From the NCBI GenBank assembly GCA_023414875.1, contig JAEZMV010000006.1, forward strand, positions 174,226 through 238,225: a stretch of DNA of 64,000 nucleotides, read 5' to 3'. This document shows positions 45,093 to 54,712 of this stretch, piece by piece. The DNA is from Bacillota bacterium (GTDB taxonomy: Bacteria > Bacillota > Clostridia > Lachnospirales > Lachnospiraceae). The translations under genes and the position numbers were made by a program. Position 1 is the first letter of the stretch, and each line of letters starts with the position of its first letter. The notes beneath the pieces were generated by a model. It did not search any database and was not told where the DNA came from. It was given only the letters and a program-made list of their open reading frames with translations.

Positions 45093-45920
45093 CTAACAAT
45101 TACCTTCATGCACATACAACAGATTACTTCTCGCAATTTCAGCCAATCGATACACCTGAGTTATCGGAGTAGCCTCCACGTCCTGCATTTGATATCTCGG
45201 GAAAAACCGGGAGATATGAAGCGGTATGTCCTTTCTGATGCCGGCGAGCCAACCGGAAAGAGACAGCATCTCTTCCTCTGTGTCATTTTCACCCGGGACG
45301 ATCAGCGTAGTGACCTCTACGTGGCAGGATTTAGCTGCAAGCTCAATCGAACGTTTCACCGTTTCCAGATCCCCTCGAAGCTTATGGTAGTAGCTTTCTG
45401 TAAAGCCCTTGAGATCTATATTTAAGGCATCAATCATCGGCAGCAACTCTTTGAAAGGCTCCTCACAGATATAACCATTTGTGACCACTACATTCTTTAG
45501 CCCTTTCTTCTTAGCAAGTGAGGCACAGTCTCTGACAAACTCATAACCGATTAAGGGTTCATTATAGGTATAAGCAATCCCGATATTTCCCCTGTTCTGA
45601 AGTTCAAGGGCCCTTTCTGTCAGCTCCTCACAAGATATTTCAGCAGTCTCAACCTCACCGCCACCAACCATAGAGATATCACAATTTTGACAGAAGGGGC
45701 ATTTCAGATTGCAGCCATAGCTGCCCACTGATAATATCTTACTACCCGGATAAAAATGATACAGCGGTTTCTTCTCAATCGGATCTAGTGCGAAGCCGGT
45801 AAGCTTTCCGTAATTATCACTGATGATTTCACCAGCTCTGTTCCTACGCCCCTTGCACAGACCAACATGCCCTTCTTCTATTTTACAATGATGAGGGCAG
45901 ATTTCGCATTGTACTCTCAT
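45093..45920 (-). CDS. AmmeMemoRadiSam system radical SAM enzyme
   Basis: Radical SAM member of the conserved AmmeMemoRadiSam locus. The opening MRVQCEICPHHCKIEEGHV with extra cysteines and the cluster motif CNLKCPFCQNCDISM near residue 74 are typical. Other stretches are YTYNEPLIGYEF near 116 and VVTNGYICEEPF near 145. Its ATG overlaps the stop of the MEMO/AMMECR1 gene by four bases, so the two are co-translated. The biochemical role of the system was unknown when the locus was described. Confidence 0.9.
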   Translation of the reverse strand: MRVQCEICPHHCKIEEGHVGLCKGRRNRAGEIISDNYGKLTGFALDPIEKKPLYHFYPGSKILSVGSYGCNLKCPFCQNCDISMVGGGEVETAEISCEELTERALELQNRGNIGIAYTYNEPLIGYEFVRDCASLAKKKGLKNVVVTNGYICEEPFKELLPMIDALNIDLKGFTESYYHKLRGDLETVKRSIELAAKSCHVEVTTLIVPGENDTEEEMLSLSGWLAGIRKDIPLHISRFFPRYQMQDVEATPITQVYRLAEIARSNLLYVHEGNC

Positions 45921-47302
45921 TGATGTCTCACCACCTCAAACCGTTCCAGGGTAACCTGTTCGTTATCATATATACCCGCCTTCTTCTTTGCAATTGCTAC
46001 CTGCTCTTCTACGGTCTCCACACCCTCCAAATTGGGTAGCAGCAGGCCTCGTTTACGGCCGGAGCTTACAATGACTCCATAACGCTTCGCATCAAGCTCT
46101 GCCGTGCTTTTAATCGACTCTGCTTCTGCAAGGACATCCACGCTATAGATCAGTTCGGGTAATTCCTCTTCCAATACCGGTGGAAATCTTGGATCCTCTG
46201 TTCCCGAGCTTACTGCGTTACGTAATATTTCCTTCGCAATACTTTCTGTAACCGGAGCAATCGTTCCGATGCACCCCCTAAGGCTTCCATGCTTTTTCAA
46301 GGATACAAAGACTCCGGCTTTCCTGGCAGTTAATTCTTCCGGTAAGTCTTCCGGTAGCTTCGCCCGCTTTCCTGTTGTAACAAAGGTTTCCAGAGACAAT
46401 CTTGCCAGATGTACATAAGTATCCTCGCTTTTTTGCCTTTCCTTGGCAAGAGCTCTTTGTTTTTCGGTAAATATTCTATCAAAATGTCTGCTTTCATCAT
46501 CTCCGGTAATCTTGAATTCGCATACCGCATAACCGACACCGAAAGTTCCTTCATAGGATAATAGCTCTGAGGTAACCGATTTTCCGGTCAGAGCTCCAGC
46601 CATAATGATAAAGGATCTGAGACCGCATTCGGCTGCGGACTCACATAAATCCGGTGAAAACTCAAGAAATCTCATGAAATCACTTTCCTTCATAGCCTCG
46701 GTTACTTCCCTGTCAAAGCGGACACCTTCCTCAGCAAAACCATAGGGCCCGTCCTCCTTTAATTTATGCGAGAGATCTCCGCTGGCAACAAAAACAATCC
46801 TCCGGCCAAGCTTTTCGGCTGTTTTTGTAATGCAGTTCCCCAAACGGTAGTGATCAGGAAGGGATAAGCCGGAAAGTCCGATTCGGACCAACTTATATTC
46901 TGATATAAATTCATTAATAAAATAAAGAGGAACCATGGTTCCATGATCAAGGGCGGCATTCTTTTCACCCAGTGTACCCGCCTCTACACCGTCACGTTCT
47001 GAACAGGCCTCAAGCGCTTCTACAAAGGCTTCATCATATTCCACCTCAAATGATACCTTTCTAGCGCCAAACCCGCTTAAATCGCCCTTGGAAGAGGTTC
47101 CTGGTGATATATGAAAGTAATCCGAATACATAATTGAATGTGGTGTCGTAAGTATTATCGTATCCGGTTTCAGGGCTGCAATCCTTTTAGCTACCTCACG
47201 GTAACTGCGAATGGTATCCCCAATCTTTTTTTCCTCTCCTTTCCCTACTTCCGGCACAATCAAGGGCGGATGGGGAACAATAAAAGCTCCTAGCAATGGC
47301 AT
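45917..47302 (-). CDS. AmmeMemoRadiSam system protein, MEMO-AMMECR1 fusion
   Basis: Two domains in one 461-residue chain. The N-terminal part is MEMO/LigB-like: GAFIVPHPPLIVPEVG near residue 5, and ALDHGTMVPLYFINEF with the metal histidine near 120. The C-terminal part is AMMECR1: KHGSLRGCIGTIAP near 342 and VSSGRKRGLLLPNLEG near 420. In many genomes these are two separate proteins. The ATG at 47302 follows AAGGAGGTG, and an upstream start at 47350 is weaker. It overlaps the radical SAM gene by four bases. Confidence 0.85.
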   Translation of the reverse strand: MPLLGAFIVPHPPLIVPEVGKGEEKKIGDTIRSYREVAKRIAALKPDTIILTTPHSIMYSDYFHISPGTSSKGDLSGFGARKVSFEVEYDEAFVEALEACSERDGVEAGTLGEKNAALDHGTMVPLYFINEFISEYKLVRIGLSGLSLPDHYRLGNCITKTAEKLGRRIVFVASGDLSHKLKEDGPYGFAEEGVRFDREVTEAMKESDFMRFLEFSPDLCESAAECGLRSFIIMAGALTGKSVTSELLSYEGTFGVGYAVCEFKITGDDESRHFDRIFTEKQRALAKERQKSEDTYVHLARLSLETFVTTGKRAKLPEDLPEELTARKAGVFVSLKKHGSLRGCIGTIAPVTESIAKEILRNAVSSGTEDPRFPPVLEEELPELIYSVDVLAEAESIKSTAELDAKRYGVIVSSGRKRGLLLPNLEGVETVEEQVAIAKKKAGIYDNEQVTLERFEVVRHQ

Positions 47303-47447
47303 ATTTAACACCTCCTTATCGTTTTTCTTTTTTTTCCCTGCCTTTTTCATTTATGATATCTATTATATACAGTTCTGACTATTATATAAAGAATTATATC
47401 ATTTTTAAATACTCATATCCTTACTTATATGCAAACACAATATTTAA

Positions 47448-47501
47448 AAGCCTTACAATCAAATCCTCCATTTGATAACCTGAGAATTTCTTGTAAGGCT
47501 T
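47448..47501 (-). terminator. Terminator of spmAB
   Basis: AAGCCTTACAA (47448-47458) pairs with TTGTAAGGCTT (47491-47501), followed on the minus strand by TTTTAAAT. Confidence 0.75.
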
Positions 47502-47543
47502 CGTACACTTATTAAGATGGAAGGGTCAAAAGGTTTCCTATAG

Positions 47544-48074
47544 TTAAGAAAACACCAAATTCGTTACAATTACACTGGCAATAACTCCTGTTAGCATCGC
47601 CAGAAGGCATCCAAGTAAGGTGTATCTTGTTTTTTTTACTCCTGCTGCCATAAAGTAAACCGCCAAGGTATAAAATATGGTCTCCGTGCTGCTCATGATA
47701 ATACTTGTTAACCGTCCCAGGTAGGAATCCGGCCCGTGTTGCTTGAAAATATCCAGTAAAAGGCTTGTAGCTGCCGACGAGGAAAACATCTTTATAATTA
47801 CAAGAGGAACCGCCTCCGAAGGAAAATGGAGCCTATCTGTAACCGGCTGTAGAAATCCAGCCAGAATATCCAACGCTCCTGAAGCCCTTAGTATACCAAT
47901 AGCAACCATAAGTCCAATTAGCGTAGGAAGGATATCAATGACTACCTTAAAGCCATCCTTTGCCCCACTAATGAAATCGTCAAAGACATTTTTCTTCATT
48001 AGAAGGCCCATGCCTACGATATAAAAGAATATGAAAGGAATAATATAATCTGATACATAGATTAGAAATCTCAT
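47544..48074 (-). CDS. spmB: Spore maturation protein B
   Basis: A 176-residue membrane protein with the Gate (nucleoside-recognition) fold. Conserved stretches are FDDFISGAKDGFKVVIDILP near residue 31, VGILRASGALDIL-like VAIGILRASG near 60, and STETIFYTLAVYF near 128. In B. subtilis SpmA and SpmB act in spore-core dehydration. Length and start are as usual. It follows spmA by about 95 bases on the same strand. Confidence 0.92.
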   Translation of the reverse strand: MRFLIYVSDYIIPFIFFYIVGMGLLMKKNVFDDFISGAKDGFKVVIDILPTLIGLMVAIGILRASGALDILAGFLQPVTDRLHFPSEAVPLVIIKMFSSSAATSLLLDIFKQHGPDSYLGRLTSIIMSSTETIFYTLAVYFMAAGVKKTRYTLLGCLLAMLTGVIASVIVTNLVFS

Positions 48075-48169
48075 GTCACTTATATCCCTTCTCCTGTTTC
48101 TTCTATTCTATGAGAAAGGATTTTCACATATGTCTGGGACTATTCCCCAGCTGCTATATAATGCATTGT

Positions 48170-48772
48170 TCACTTCCTCTTGTTTTGCAGCTTATGGATA
48201 CTACGTCTTCTTGCTATTACTGAGAAGGTAATTCCAACACAGGTAGAACAGATAGTAGCGATTAGCCCTGCTGCCAGAATCTCTGTTGGGTTAACTGAAC
48301 CGTACTGACTCCTATAAGCGATTATGTTTACCGGAATTAATTGAAGCGATGATATATTTACGATTAATAACGTACACATGTCATAGCTTGCAATCTCTGA
48401 GCCATGATTTAGCTTCTTTAACTCTTTCATTGCCATCAAGCCCATAGGGGTAGCTGCCCAACCAAGACCCAGGATATTTGCTATCATATTGGAGGCAATG
48501 TATTCGTTTACAATATGTCCCTTTGGTATATCCGGAAATAAAAACCGAATCAGTGGTGCAAGAGCCTTGGTAAAGGCTGCTACTAAGCCACACTTTTTAG
48601 CCACTTGCATAATACCTGTCCACATAGCCATAAACCCCAGCATTGTTATGCATAACGCTACTGCTTCTTTGGAGGAGGTCAATGTCGCGCTGCTAACCTC
48701 ACCTATATTTCCACGTAAAACGCCTACCGTAATCCCTAGTACAATCATAGCTCCCCACAAATAGTTCAGCAT
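48170..48772 (-). CDS. spmA: Spore maturation protein A
   Basis: A roughly 200-residue membrane protein of the SpmA family. It opens MLNYLWGAMIVLGITVGVLR, with TSSKEAVALCITMLGFMAMW near residue 32, IVNEYIASNMIANILGLGWA near 88 and LGLGWAATPMGLMAMKEL following. The ATG at 48772 is preferred over TTG at 48793. With spmB it forms a sporulation-linked unit, consistent with a spore-forming host. Confidence 0.92.
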   Translation of the reverse strand: MLNYLWGAMIVLGITVGVLRGNIGEVSSATLTSSKEAVALCITMLGFMAMWTGIMQVAKKCGLVAAFTKALAPLIRFLFPDIPKGHIVNEYIASNMIANILGLGWAATPMGLMAMKELKKLNHGSEIASYDMCTLLIVNISSLQLIPVNIIAYRSQYGSVNPTEILAAGLIATICSTCVGITFSVIARRRSIHKLQNKRK

Positions 48773-49093
48773 ATTAAATCTACATCCTTCCAAACTTTAA
48801 AAAAACCTTTCGGAATAATATACGATAACCTTCATAATTTATACCAAATGTATATTATTATCTTGTTTATAGAACTAAATGATACTTAAAAAATTAGTAT
48901 TAATTATTGCCCATTTACATATATTGTTTAAATTGTGCTATGTTTTGACAATTATTTTAATTGACATTAAAAAAATCCTATGTTATCTTATTAAATGCTA
49001 TATACAAATTATGTAATTTGGTGTTATATGTGCACGAATATTGTATAAAGCATCTATTTTATTCCCCAATACACTAGAAAAAGGAGGCCTACC
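48773..49093 (+). other. AT-rich divergent region between spmA and abrB
   Basis: Very AT-rich. Contains the abrB promoter below and a second upstream TTGACA-like box near 48945. Nothing else recognised. Confidence 0.4.
48961..48989 (+). promoter_or_regulatory. Promoter of the AbrB-family gene
   Basis: TTGACA (48961-48966), 17-bp spacer, TATCTT (48984-48989), about 100 bases before the start codon. Confidence 0.7.
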
Positions 49094-49351
49094 ATGAAAA
49101 GTACGGGTATTGTAAGAAGACTTGATGAGCTTGGAAGAATCACACTTCCTATCGAATTAAGAAGAACTCTTGATGTAAGCGAAAGAGATCCGTTGGAAAT
49201 TTTTGTAGATGAAGGTAAAATTATTCTTCAGAAATATGAACCCACTGATATTTTTAACGGCAATAAAGACAATCTGTTCGAATATCAAGGAAAGAAAATT
49301 TCAAAGGAAACTATCGTAGAACTTGCAAAACTTGCTGGCATTATTGAGTAA
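49094..49351 (+). CDS. AbrB-family transition-state regulator
   Basis: An 85-residue AbrB/SpoVT-type DNA-binding protein. The N-terminal swapped-hairpin motif is complete: KSTGIVRRLDELGRITLP, then ELRRTLDVSERDPLEIFVDE. AbrB-type proteins repress post-exponential genes in Firmicutes. The ATG follows AAAGGAGGCC. It has its own promoter and a strong terminator. Confidence 0.93.
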   Translation: MKSTGIVRRLDELGRITLPIELRRTLDVSERDPLEIFVDEGKIILQKYEPTDIFNGNKDNLFEYQGKKISKETIVELAKLAGIIE

Positions 49352-49407
49352 TACGGCGTGAACGATGTTTAGGGTCGTACATAGTTAAGAATTTTTAAAT
49401 AAGAAGG

Positions 49408-49445
49408 ACAGCCTGTCACAAAATCATTGTGACAGGCTGTTTTTA
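49408..49445 (+). terminator. Terminator of the AbrB-family gene
   Basis: A 13-14-bp perfect stem ACAGCCTGTCACAA with its complement, followed by five T's; also suitable for the convergent TPR gene. Confidence 0.9.
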
Positions 49446-50975
49446 ATGCTTGATATTTAGAAAAGATTTTACTCCCCATTCCGTCTGCGGTTCTACACTG
49501 TAATATTCTCCGGTCGGTTGATCTCCAATAAATAAAGCTCCAATAATATAGCTTTCTGCCTCCGGAGTGGGAATAGCTTCTTCACTTTCATTGGTTAACG
49601 GAGCCGGAATTCCTTTATCCACTTTATAAGTCACTCTTCCTGTTTCTTCTTCGTCTCTATAAAAATACTTCGACATTTTACCATTCTCGTAAGCATCCAG
49701 ATAAGAGCCCTCGGTGATCGTCTTATAAGTGACGGCATCACCATCTTCGTTTCTTACCTCGACCTCCTCTGTTTTACCTTTTCCATTCGGGATGTCATTG
49801 CTCCAGGCTCCATCATAAAAATAATATGCCTTATTGCTAGTTTTCCCCTTAATAAAAAAGATTCCGTTGCCCGATCTAATACCGTTTTTTGTGCTTCCGT
49901 AATATATCTGCTTTCTGTCATAAATAATTAATGTTTGTACTTTTTTACCACTTTCCGTTTTTTCTTCATAGGAAACAGGACTGTCTTCAACGATTTCTTC
50001 CTTAAATGTATCAATTCCCATAATTGCAATTATTGTTTCTATATCCCTTTCTTCCATAGCTTTTATCAATTTTGAAAGAATATTATTACGCTCATCCTTC
50101 TTCTCTTTGATTTCTACTGCACGATTTAGAATTTCCTGTAACTCAGCATCTTCTATCAGTTTTAAAGCATCTTGGAGCAGAAGAATAGTGCTTCCATACT
50201 CCTCCTCTAACATATATACATCTGCCAAGCCTTTATAAGCCGGCTTTTCCTCCGGAAGGAGTTTTATCGCCTCTTTATACTTTTTAATACCTTCCTCATA
50301 ATTCTCCTGATAAATAAATTCAGCCGCCTCTGATACTAAACTTTCATACTGCTGTTTCTTAAGAAGAACTTCAACGGCATTCAATGTCCCTTCCAGGGAT
50401 GTATCCTGGGTTAGTGCCTGACCTTCTATAATCTCTTCCTTGGCTAATTCATATTCTCCCTTCAGAACATATGCTTGTGCAATACGTTTATAAGATAAAG
50501 CTTCCTTACTTTTAATTAGTTTTGCTTTATCGTATTCCTCAATTGCTTTATCATACTCTTTATTAGAAAAGTAAACTTCCGCGCGGGAAATAGACTGAAG
50601 ATATTCATAATCCGTTTTCTCGGATGCGACTTCCTCAATCTTCTCTTTGATTTTTATTCCGGAGGTTTTCTGATAGTACGTTCGCAATGCCTCTAATGCA
50701 CTATCATAATCCTTCATCCCTACATAGGCGTCTGCAAGTCCGATTGTTAAAGACTGCTTATCACTGCTCGTCATAGATAATGCCTTTAGGTATGCTTGTA
50801 CTGCTTGCTCATAACTGCCTGCCTTCAAGTAATTCTCTGCCATTACAGCCTGCTCAACGAATTTTTTGTTTTCTGAAAATCTGGTATAAATAAAAACTCC
50901 AAGAATAATAAAAATAAATATCAAAATTGCCGTGATTATTTTACCTTCTTTGGTCCGAAATACCCCACGCAACAT
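49443..50975 (-). CDS. Membrane-anchored TPR protein with MORN-like C-terminus
   Basis: One hydrophobic segment near residues 14-32 (IITAILIFIFIILGVFIYT) anchors the protein. Residues 38-300 hold TPR repeats (for example AENYLKAGSYEQAVQAYLKA and KEYDKAIEEYDKAKL). From about 350 on, glycine-spaced segments YYGSTKNGIRSGNGIFF and YDGAWSNDIPNGKGK resemble MORN repeats. The combination suggests an envelope scaffold. It is last in the run that begins with the decarboxylase gene, 21 bases after rsmI. Function unknown. Confidence 0.75.
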   Translation of the reverse strand: MLRGVFRTKEGKIITAILIFIFIILGVFIYTRFSENKKFVEQAVMAENYLKAGSYEQAVQAYLKALSMTSSDKQSLTIGLADAYVGMKDYDSALEALRTYYQKTSGIKIKEKIEEVASEKTDYEYLQSISRAEVYFSNKEYDKAIEEYDKAKLIKSKEALSYKRIAQAYVLKGEYELAKEEIIEGQALTQDTSLEGTLNAVEVLLKKQQYESLVSEAAEFIYQENYEEGIKKYKEAIKLLPEEKPAYKGLADVYMLEEEYGSTILLLQDALKLIEDAELQEILNRAVEIKEKKDERNNILSKLIKAMEERDIETIIAIMGIDTFKEEIVEDSPVSYEEKTESGKKVQTLIIYDRKQIYYGSTKNGIRSGNGIFFIKGKTSNKAYYFYDGAWSNDIPNGKGKTEEVEVRNEDGDAVTYKTITEGSYLDAYENGKMSKYFYRDEEETGRVTYKVDKGIPAPLTNESEEAIPTPEAESYIIGALFIGDQPTGEYYSVEPQTEWGVKSFLNIKH

Positions 50976-50996
50976 TATTTCACCTCCAAAAGACAG

Positions 50997-51857
50997 TTAT
51001 CCCTTCTCCAATGAATCATCCTGAATAAGCATCTGGTATATTTCACGTTTGCTTATTCCTCTATCTTTTGCGACTGCTTTCATAGCCTCCTTTTTATCCA
51101 ATCCTTGATTCAAATATAGCTTCATATGTTCCTCCAAAGCAATCGCTCCCCACTGCTCTTGCTTCTCTTCCGCCATTTCCTCCGGCGATCTACCCTCAAT
51201 TACCAGTACATACTCACCTCGAGGTTCTTCTGTATTAAAGGTTTCTATGGCCTCAATTAGCTTGCAGCGCCAAACCGTTTCATGCTTTTTTGTTAATTCC
51301 TTAATTACCGATATGTTGCGATTACCTAACGTATCCTTAAGTTCCTTTAAGGTTTTGCTTAATCTATGTGGTGCCTCATATAAAATTACTGTCCTGGTTT
51401 CACTCTTCAATTCTTCCAGTACCCGTAGTCTTTCTTTTTTATCTGTAGGTAAAAATGCTTCAAAACAGAATCTTCTCGTAGTTAAGCCTGATAGTGTTAG
51501 CGCTGTAACCGCTGCACAAGCTCCGGGCAGTGATGTTACTTCAATACCTGCTGCATATGCCTGTCTTACCAGTTCTTCTCCGGGGTCTGAGATACCGGGT
51601 GTTCCTGCATCTGTAATTAATGCAATATTTTTACCCGCTAATAATTGTTCCACCAGGTACCTGGCCTTATCTATCTTATTGAATTCATGATAGCTGGTCA
51701 TCGGCGTTTTAATTTCAAAGTGGTTCAACAGCTTAATACTATGCCTCGTATCCTCAGCTGCAATTAAATCAACCTCTTTCAGAATCCGTATTACGCGAAA
51801 GGTGATATCCTCCAGGTTACCGATCGGTGTTGCACATAAATATAAAATTCCGGACAT
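50997..51857 (-). CDS. rsmI: 16S rRNA 2'-O-ribose methyltransferase RsmI
   Basis: Methylates C1402 of 16S rRNA together with RsmH. The sequence opens SGILYLCATPIGNLEDIT, with AEDTRHSIKLLNHF near 33, TDAGTPGISDPGEELVRQA near 82 and LPGACAAVTALTLSGL near 107; the C-terminal part is a helical domain. The ATG at 51857 (after AAAGGA) gives the family-typical start; 51863 is also possible. In the same position relative to holB and ricT as in B. subtilis. Confidence 0.95.
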   Translation of the reverse strand: MSGILYLCATPIGNLEDITFRVIRILKEVDLIAAEDTRHSIKLLNHFEIKTPMTSYHEFNKIDKARYLVEQLLAGKNIALITDAGTPGISDPGEELVRQAYAAGIEVTSLPGACAAVTALTLSGLTTRRFCFEAFLPTDKKERLRVLEELKSETRTVILYEAPHRLSKTLKELKDTLGNRNISVIKELTKKHETVWRCKLIEAIETFNTEEPRGEYVLVIEGRSPEEMAEEKQEQWGAIALEEHMKLYLNQGLDKKEAMKAVAKDRGISKREIYQMLIQDDSLEKG

Positions 51858-51999
51858 AGTCATACAGTCCTTTCTACTTTATGATTTCATCGATATAAAG
51901 CAATACAGCCACTCTATCTATGATTCAACATCTCTTCTCACCAAATCTTATATTTCATACATATCAAGAATTTAATGGTTAAAAAGGCTGCATTCTTTA

Positions 52000-52758
52000 T
52001 TAATATCCATAAATATCATATATTTCATCCGTATAAACGTTAAGTTCTTTATATACAATTAAAGGGGCCTCCACCTTTATCATAGATTTTGCACCCTTAA
52101 TGCACTCGATAAGAACCATATTCGGCTCTTTATCTAGATAAGGATGAACGAATTTCATCCGCTTCGGTTCTAGCTTATAATCCGTTAACAGGCTTATAAT
52201 TTCCACCAAACGAAACGGACGATGAACAAGGTAAAATCTACCGTTCGGCTTTAGCGTTTTTGCAGCCTCTCGTATTACATCCTCTAACGTACAGAGAATT
52301 TCATGTCGGGCAATTGCCTTTGCTTCCCCTGGATTAACGATTCCATGATTATGATTCATATAGGGTGGATTACTTGTAACAACATCAAAGGAAGCCAGTC
52401 CGAAAATAGAAGAGGCCTCCTTGATATCACCTATCACTATATCAACTTTATCTTCCAGTCTATTTATGGCAACACTGCGTGTTGCCATATCTGCACTTTC
52501 CGTCTGAATTTCCAGGCCTGTAAAATGCTTTCCTTTTGTTTTTGCTTCAAGTAAGATAGGAATAATACCCGTTCCTGTTCCGAGATCCAGCACTGTTTCA
52601 CCCGGTAATATTCGTACAAAACCGGATAAAAGAACTGCATCCATTCCAAAACAGAATTTTTTTGTATTTTGAATTATTTTATAATTATTTCGATGGAGGT
52701 CGTCCACCCGTTCACCGGGTTTTAAATACTCCTCCATGATCTCCTTATCATTCATCAT
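52000..52758 (-). CDS. tRNA1(Val) adenine-N6 methyltransferase-like protein (YfiC/YabB type)
   Basis: A class I SAM methyltransferase of the TrmN6/YabB kind. Motif I is VLDLGTGTGIIPILL near residue 55, and the catalytic NPPY motif appears as VVTSNPPYMNH near 126, which marks N6-adenine methylation. The start codon overlaps the end of ricT by 11 bases. The B. subtilis yabB gene lies in the same place. Confidence 0.9.
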   Translation of the reverse strand: MMNDKEIMEEYLKPGERVDDLHRNNYKIIQNTKKFCFGMDAVLLSGFVRILPGETVLDLGTGTGIIPILLEAKTKGKHFTGLEIQTESADMATRSVAINRLEDKVDIVIGDIKEASSIFGLASFDVVTSNPPYMNHNHGIVNPGEAKAIARHEILCTLEDVIREAAKTLKPNGRFYLVHRPFRLVEIISLLTDYKLEPKRMKFVHPYLDKEPNMVLIECIKGAKSMIKVEAPLIVYKELNVYTDEIYDIYGY

Positions 52759-53662
52759 CCAGCAGGGATTTCCCTTCCTTCCTCTCCAGAAGCTCCAGTA
52801 CTCTTAATTCTTCATCTTCAATAGATGAGACCTTTTCTTTACGTTTTTTCTGTTTGAAACGCAAATCCTCTACTTTGTATTCCCTTACTTCCTTTTCATC
52901 ACTTTCCAGCGTAACTATTACTTTCACCAACTGTTTTAATACACTGACACTTTGAACCTCACCCTTTAAGTTGTCCTTTGTGGTTACGTAATCTCCAACA
53001 TTTGGCAACTTGCTGTTAAGCTCTTCATATGCCTCTTCTTCATTCTTTAGACAGCACATTAATCTGCCGCATACTCCGGATATCTTTGTCGGATTAAGAG
53101 AAAGATTCTGTTCCTTTGCCATCTTAATTGACACCGGAGCAAACTCTGATAAATGGGTATGACAACAAAGAGGTCTTCCGCAGATACCGATACCTCCAAC
53201 TATCTTTGTTTCATCCCTTACCCCGATCTGACGAAGCTCGATTCTGGTTTTGAAAACAGAGGCCAAATCCTTAACCAATTCTCTAAAATCTATTCTTCCA
53301 TCCGCTGTAAAATAAAACAGCACTTTATTGTTATCGAATGTATACTCACAGTCAATCAGCTTCATCTCCAGCCCATGTTTTTGTATCTTTTCAAGGCAAA
53401 TATGAAATGCTTCTTTTTCCTTCTCTTTATTTCTTTTTTCAACCGCATTGTCTTCATCGGTTGCCTGACGGATTACCGGCTTCAGTGGTTGAATGATTTT
53501 CTCATCCTCTACGTCCCTGGGTCCCAAAACAACATGTCCGTATTCTATGCCTCTTGCTGTCTCTACTATCACATTATCTCCTTGCTTTATCACATACCCG
53601 GCAGGATCGAAGAAGTAAACCTTTCCTGCGCTACGAAATCTTACTCCGATTACATTAACCAT
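52748..53662 (-). CDS. ricT: RicT (YaaT) PSP1-domain protein
   Basis: Part of the RicAFT complex that binds iron-sulfur clusters and aids RNase Y-dependent RNA processing, competence and sporulation. The cysteine motifs are clear: GGIGICGRPLCCHTHL near residue 165 and KISGVCGRLMCCLKNEE near 192. The N-terminus is VNVIGVRFRSAGKVYFFDP. A C-terminal charged tail of about 40 residues follows. The start overlaps the end of holB by eight bases. Confidence 0.94.
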   Translation of the reverse strand: MVNVIGVRFRSAGKVYFFDPAGYVIKQGDNVIVETARGIEYGHVVLGPRDVEDEKIIQPLKPVIRQATDEDNAVEKRNKEKEKEAFHICLEKIQKHGLEMKLIDCEYTFDNNKVLFYFTADGRIDFRELVKDLASVFKTRIELRQIGVRDETKIVGGIGICGRPLCCHTHLSEFAPVSIKMAKEQNLSLNPTKISGVCGRLMCCLKNEEEAYEELNSKLPNVGDYVTTKDNLKGEVQSVSVLKQLVKVIVTLESDEKEVREYKVEDLRFKQKKRKEKVSSIEDEELRVLELLERKEGKSLLDDE

Positions 53663-54650
53663 TACTGTTCTCCTTTATAGTAAGTAACATAAGCTCTATC
53701 GCAATATCAAAGTTAACATTGGCCTTAAGCCTTATCTTCGCTTTTTCCATTGCCCTTATGATTTTTTCAACACCTTCATAACTTCTGAGATTAGCTTGCC
53801 TTTTAATAAAAGTAAGCTCTTCTCTGTATAATAAAAGGTCCGCCTTCTTAGTTGCCTTGAACATTAACACGTCCCTATACCATAAAATCATTAAATCAAT
53901 ATAGTCCTCAATAATATTTTTATTGGCTGTTAAAACCTTTAAACCGGAAATAACCTCATAAAGTTCCATATCATCAATATATTTGAGAATATGAAGCACC
54001 TCGTTCTTCATCTGTTCAAAATCCTCAGAGGAAGCATATTTAATTGCCTTACCGACGTTTCCCCCGGAAAATGCGGCCGACATATCCGCCATATAGTCCG
54101 GAACCTGATATTGTACCATAAGAAATTCTTTAATCTTTTGCTTATCCACTGGCTTTAGATTTAATAAAACACATCTGGATAAAATCGTAGGAAGAATAGC
54201 GCTGATATTATTTACCAAGAGTATAATTACTGCATATTCCGGCGGTTCCTCCATGGTTTTTAGTAATGCATTCTGAGCCTGCTCCGTCAGCTTGTCGCCA
54301 TCCTCTATGATATATATCTTATATGGAGAATGATATGGCTTAATCTGTATATCCGCATTAACCTGTAGTCTGATATCATCGACTCCGATACTGTACTTTT
54401 CATGCTTCACCCAAATAATATCCGGATGATTATTTGAATCCACCTGCATACAGGACTTACAGCGATTACAGGGCAATATACCGCTCTCTTCACATTGAAG
54501 TGTCTTTGCAAATGCTGATGCCAGAAGCTTCTTCCCCATACCCTCTTCACCATGCAAAATATAGGCATGGGAAACCATATTGGACCCTATGGCATTCTGC
54601 AAATGCTGTATGATATTTTCGTGTCCGATAATTTGACTAAAGCCTTGCAT
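53655..54650 (-). CDS. holB: DNA polymerase III delta' subunit
   Basis: Clamp-loader subunit, 331 residues. The P-loop appears as HGEEGMGKKLLASAFAKTL near residue 33, the zinc-binding cysteines are CNRCKSCMQVDSNNHPD near 60, and the ATPase-like strand is KIYIIEDGDKLTEQAQNALL near 105, followed by LPTILSRC (SRC motif) near 153. GGAGG precedes the ATG. Between yaaR and ricT, as in B. subtilis. Confidence 0.95.
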   Translation of the reverse strand: MQGFSQIIGHENIIQHLQNAIGSNMVSHAYILHGEEGMGKKLLASAFAKTLQCEESGILPCNRCKSCMQVDSNNHPDIIWVKHEKYSIGVDDIRLQVNADIQIKPYHSPYKIYIIEDGDKLTEQAQNALLKTMEEPPEYAVIILLVNNISAILPTILSRCVLLNLKPVDKQKIKEFLMVQYQVPDYMADMSAAFSGGNVGKAIKYASSEDFEQMKNEVLHILKYIDDMELYEVISGLKVLTANKNIIEDYIDLMILWYRDVLMFKATKKADLLLYREELTFIKRQANLRSYEGVEKIIRAMEKAKIRLKANVNFDIAIELMLLTIKENSNG

Positions 54651-54712
54651 TTAATCCTCCATATTGTTATCTACTATCTCCAAATGTTTCATCCATTGGC
54701 CTTTATTCCTGC

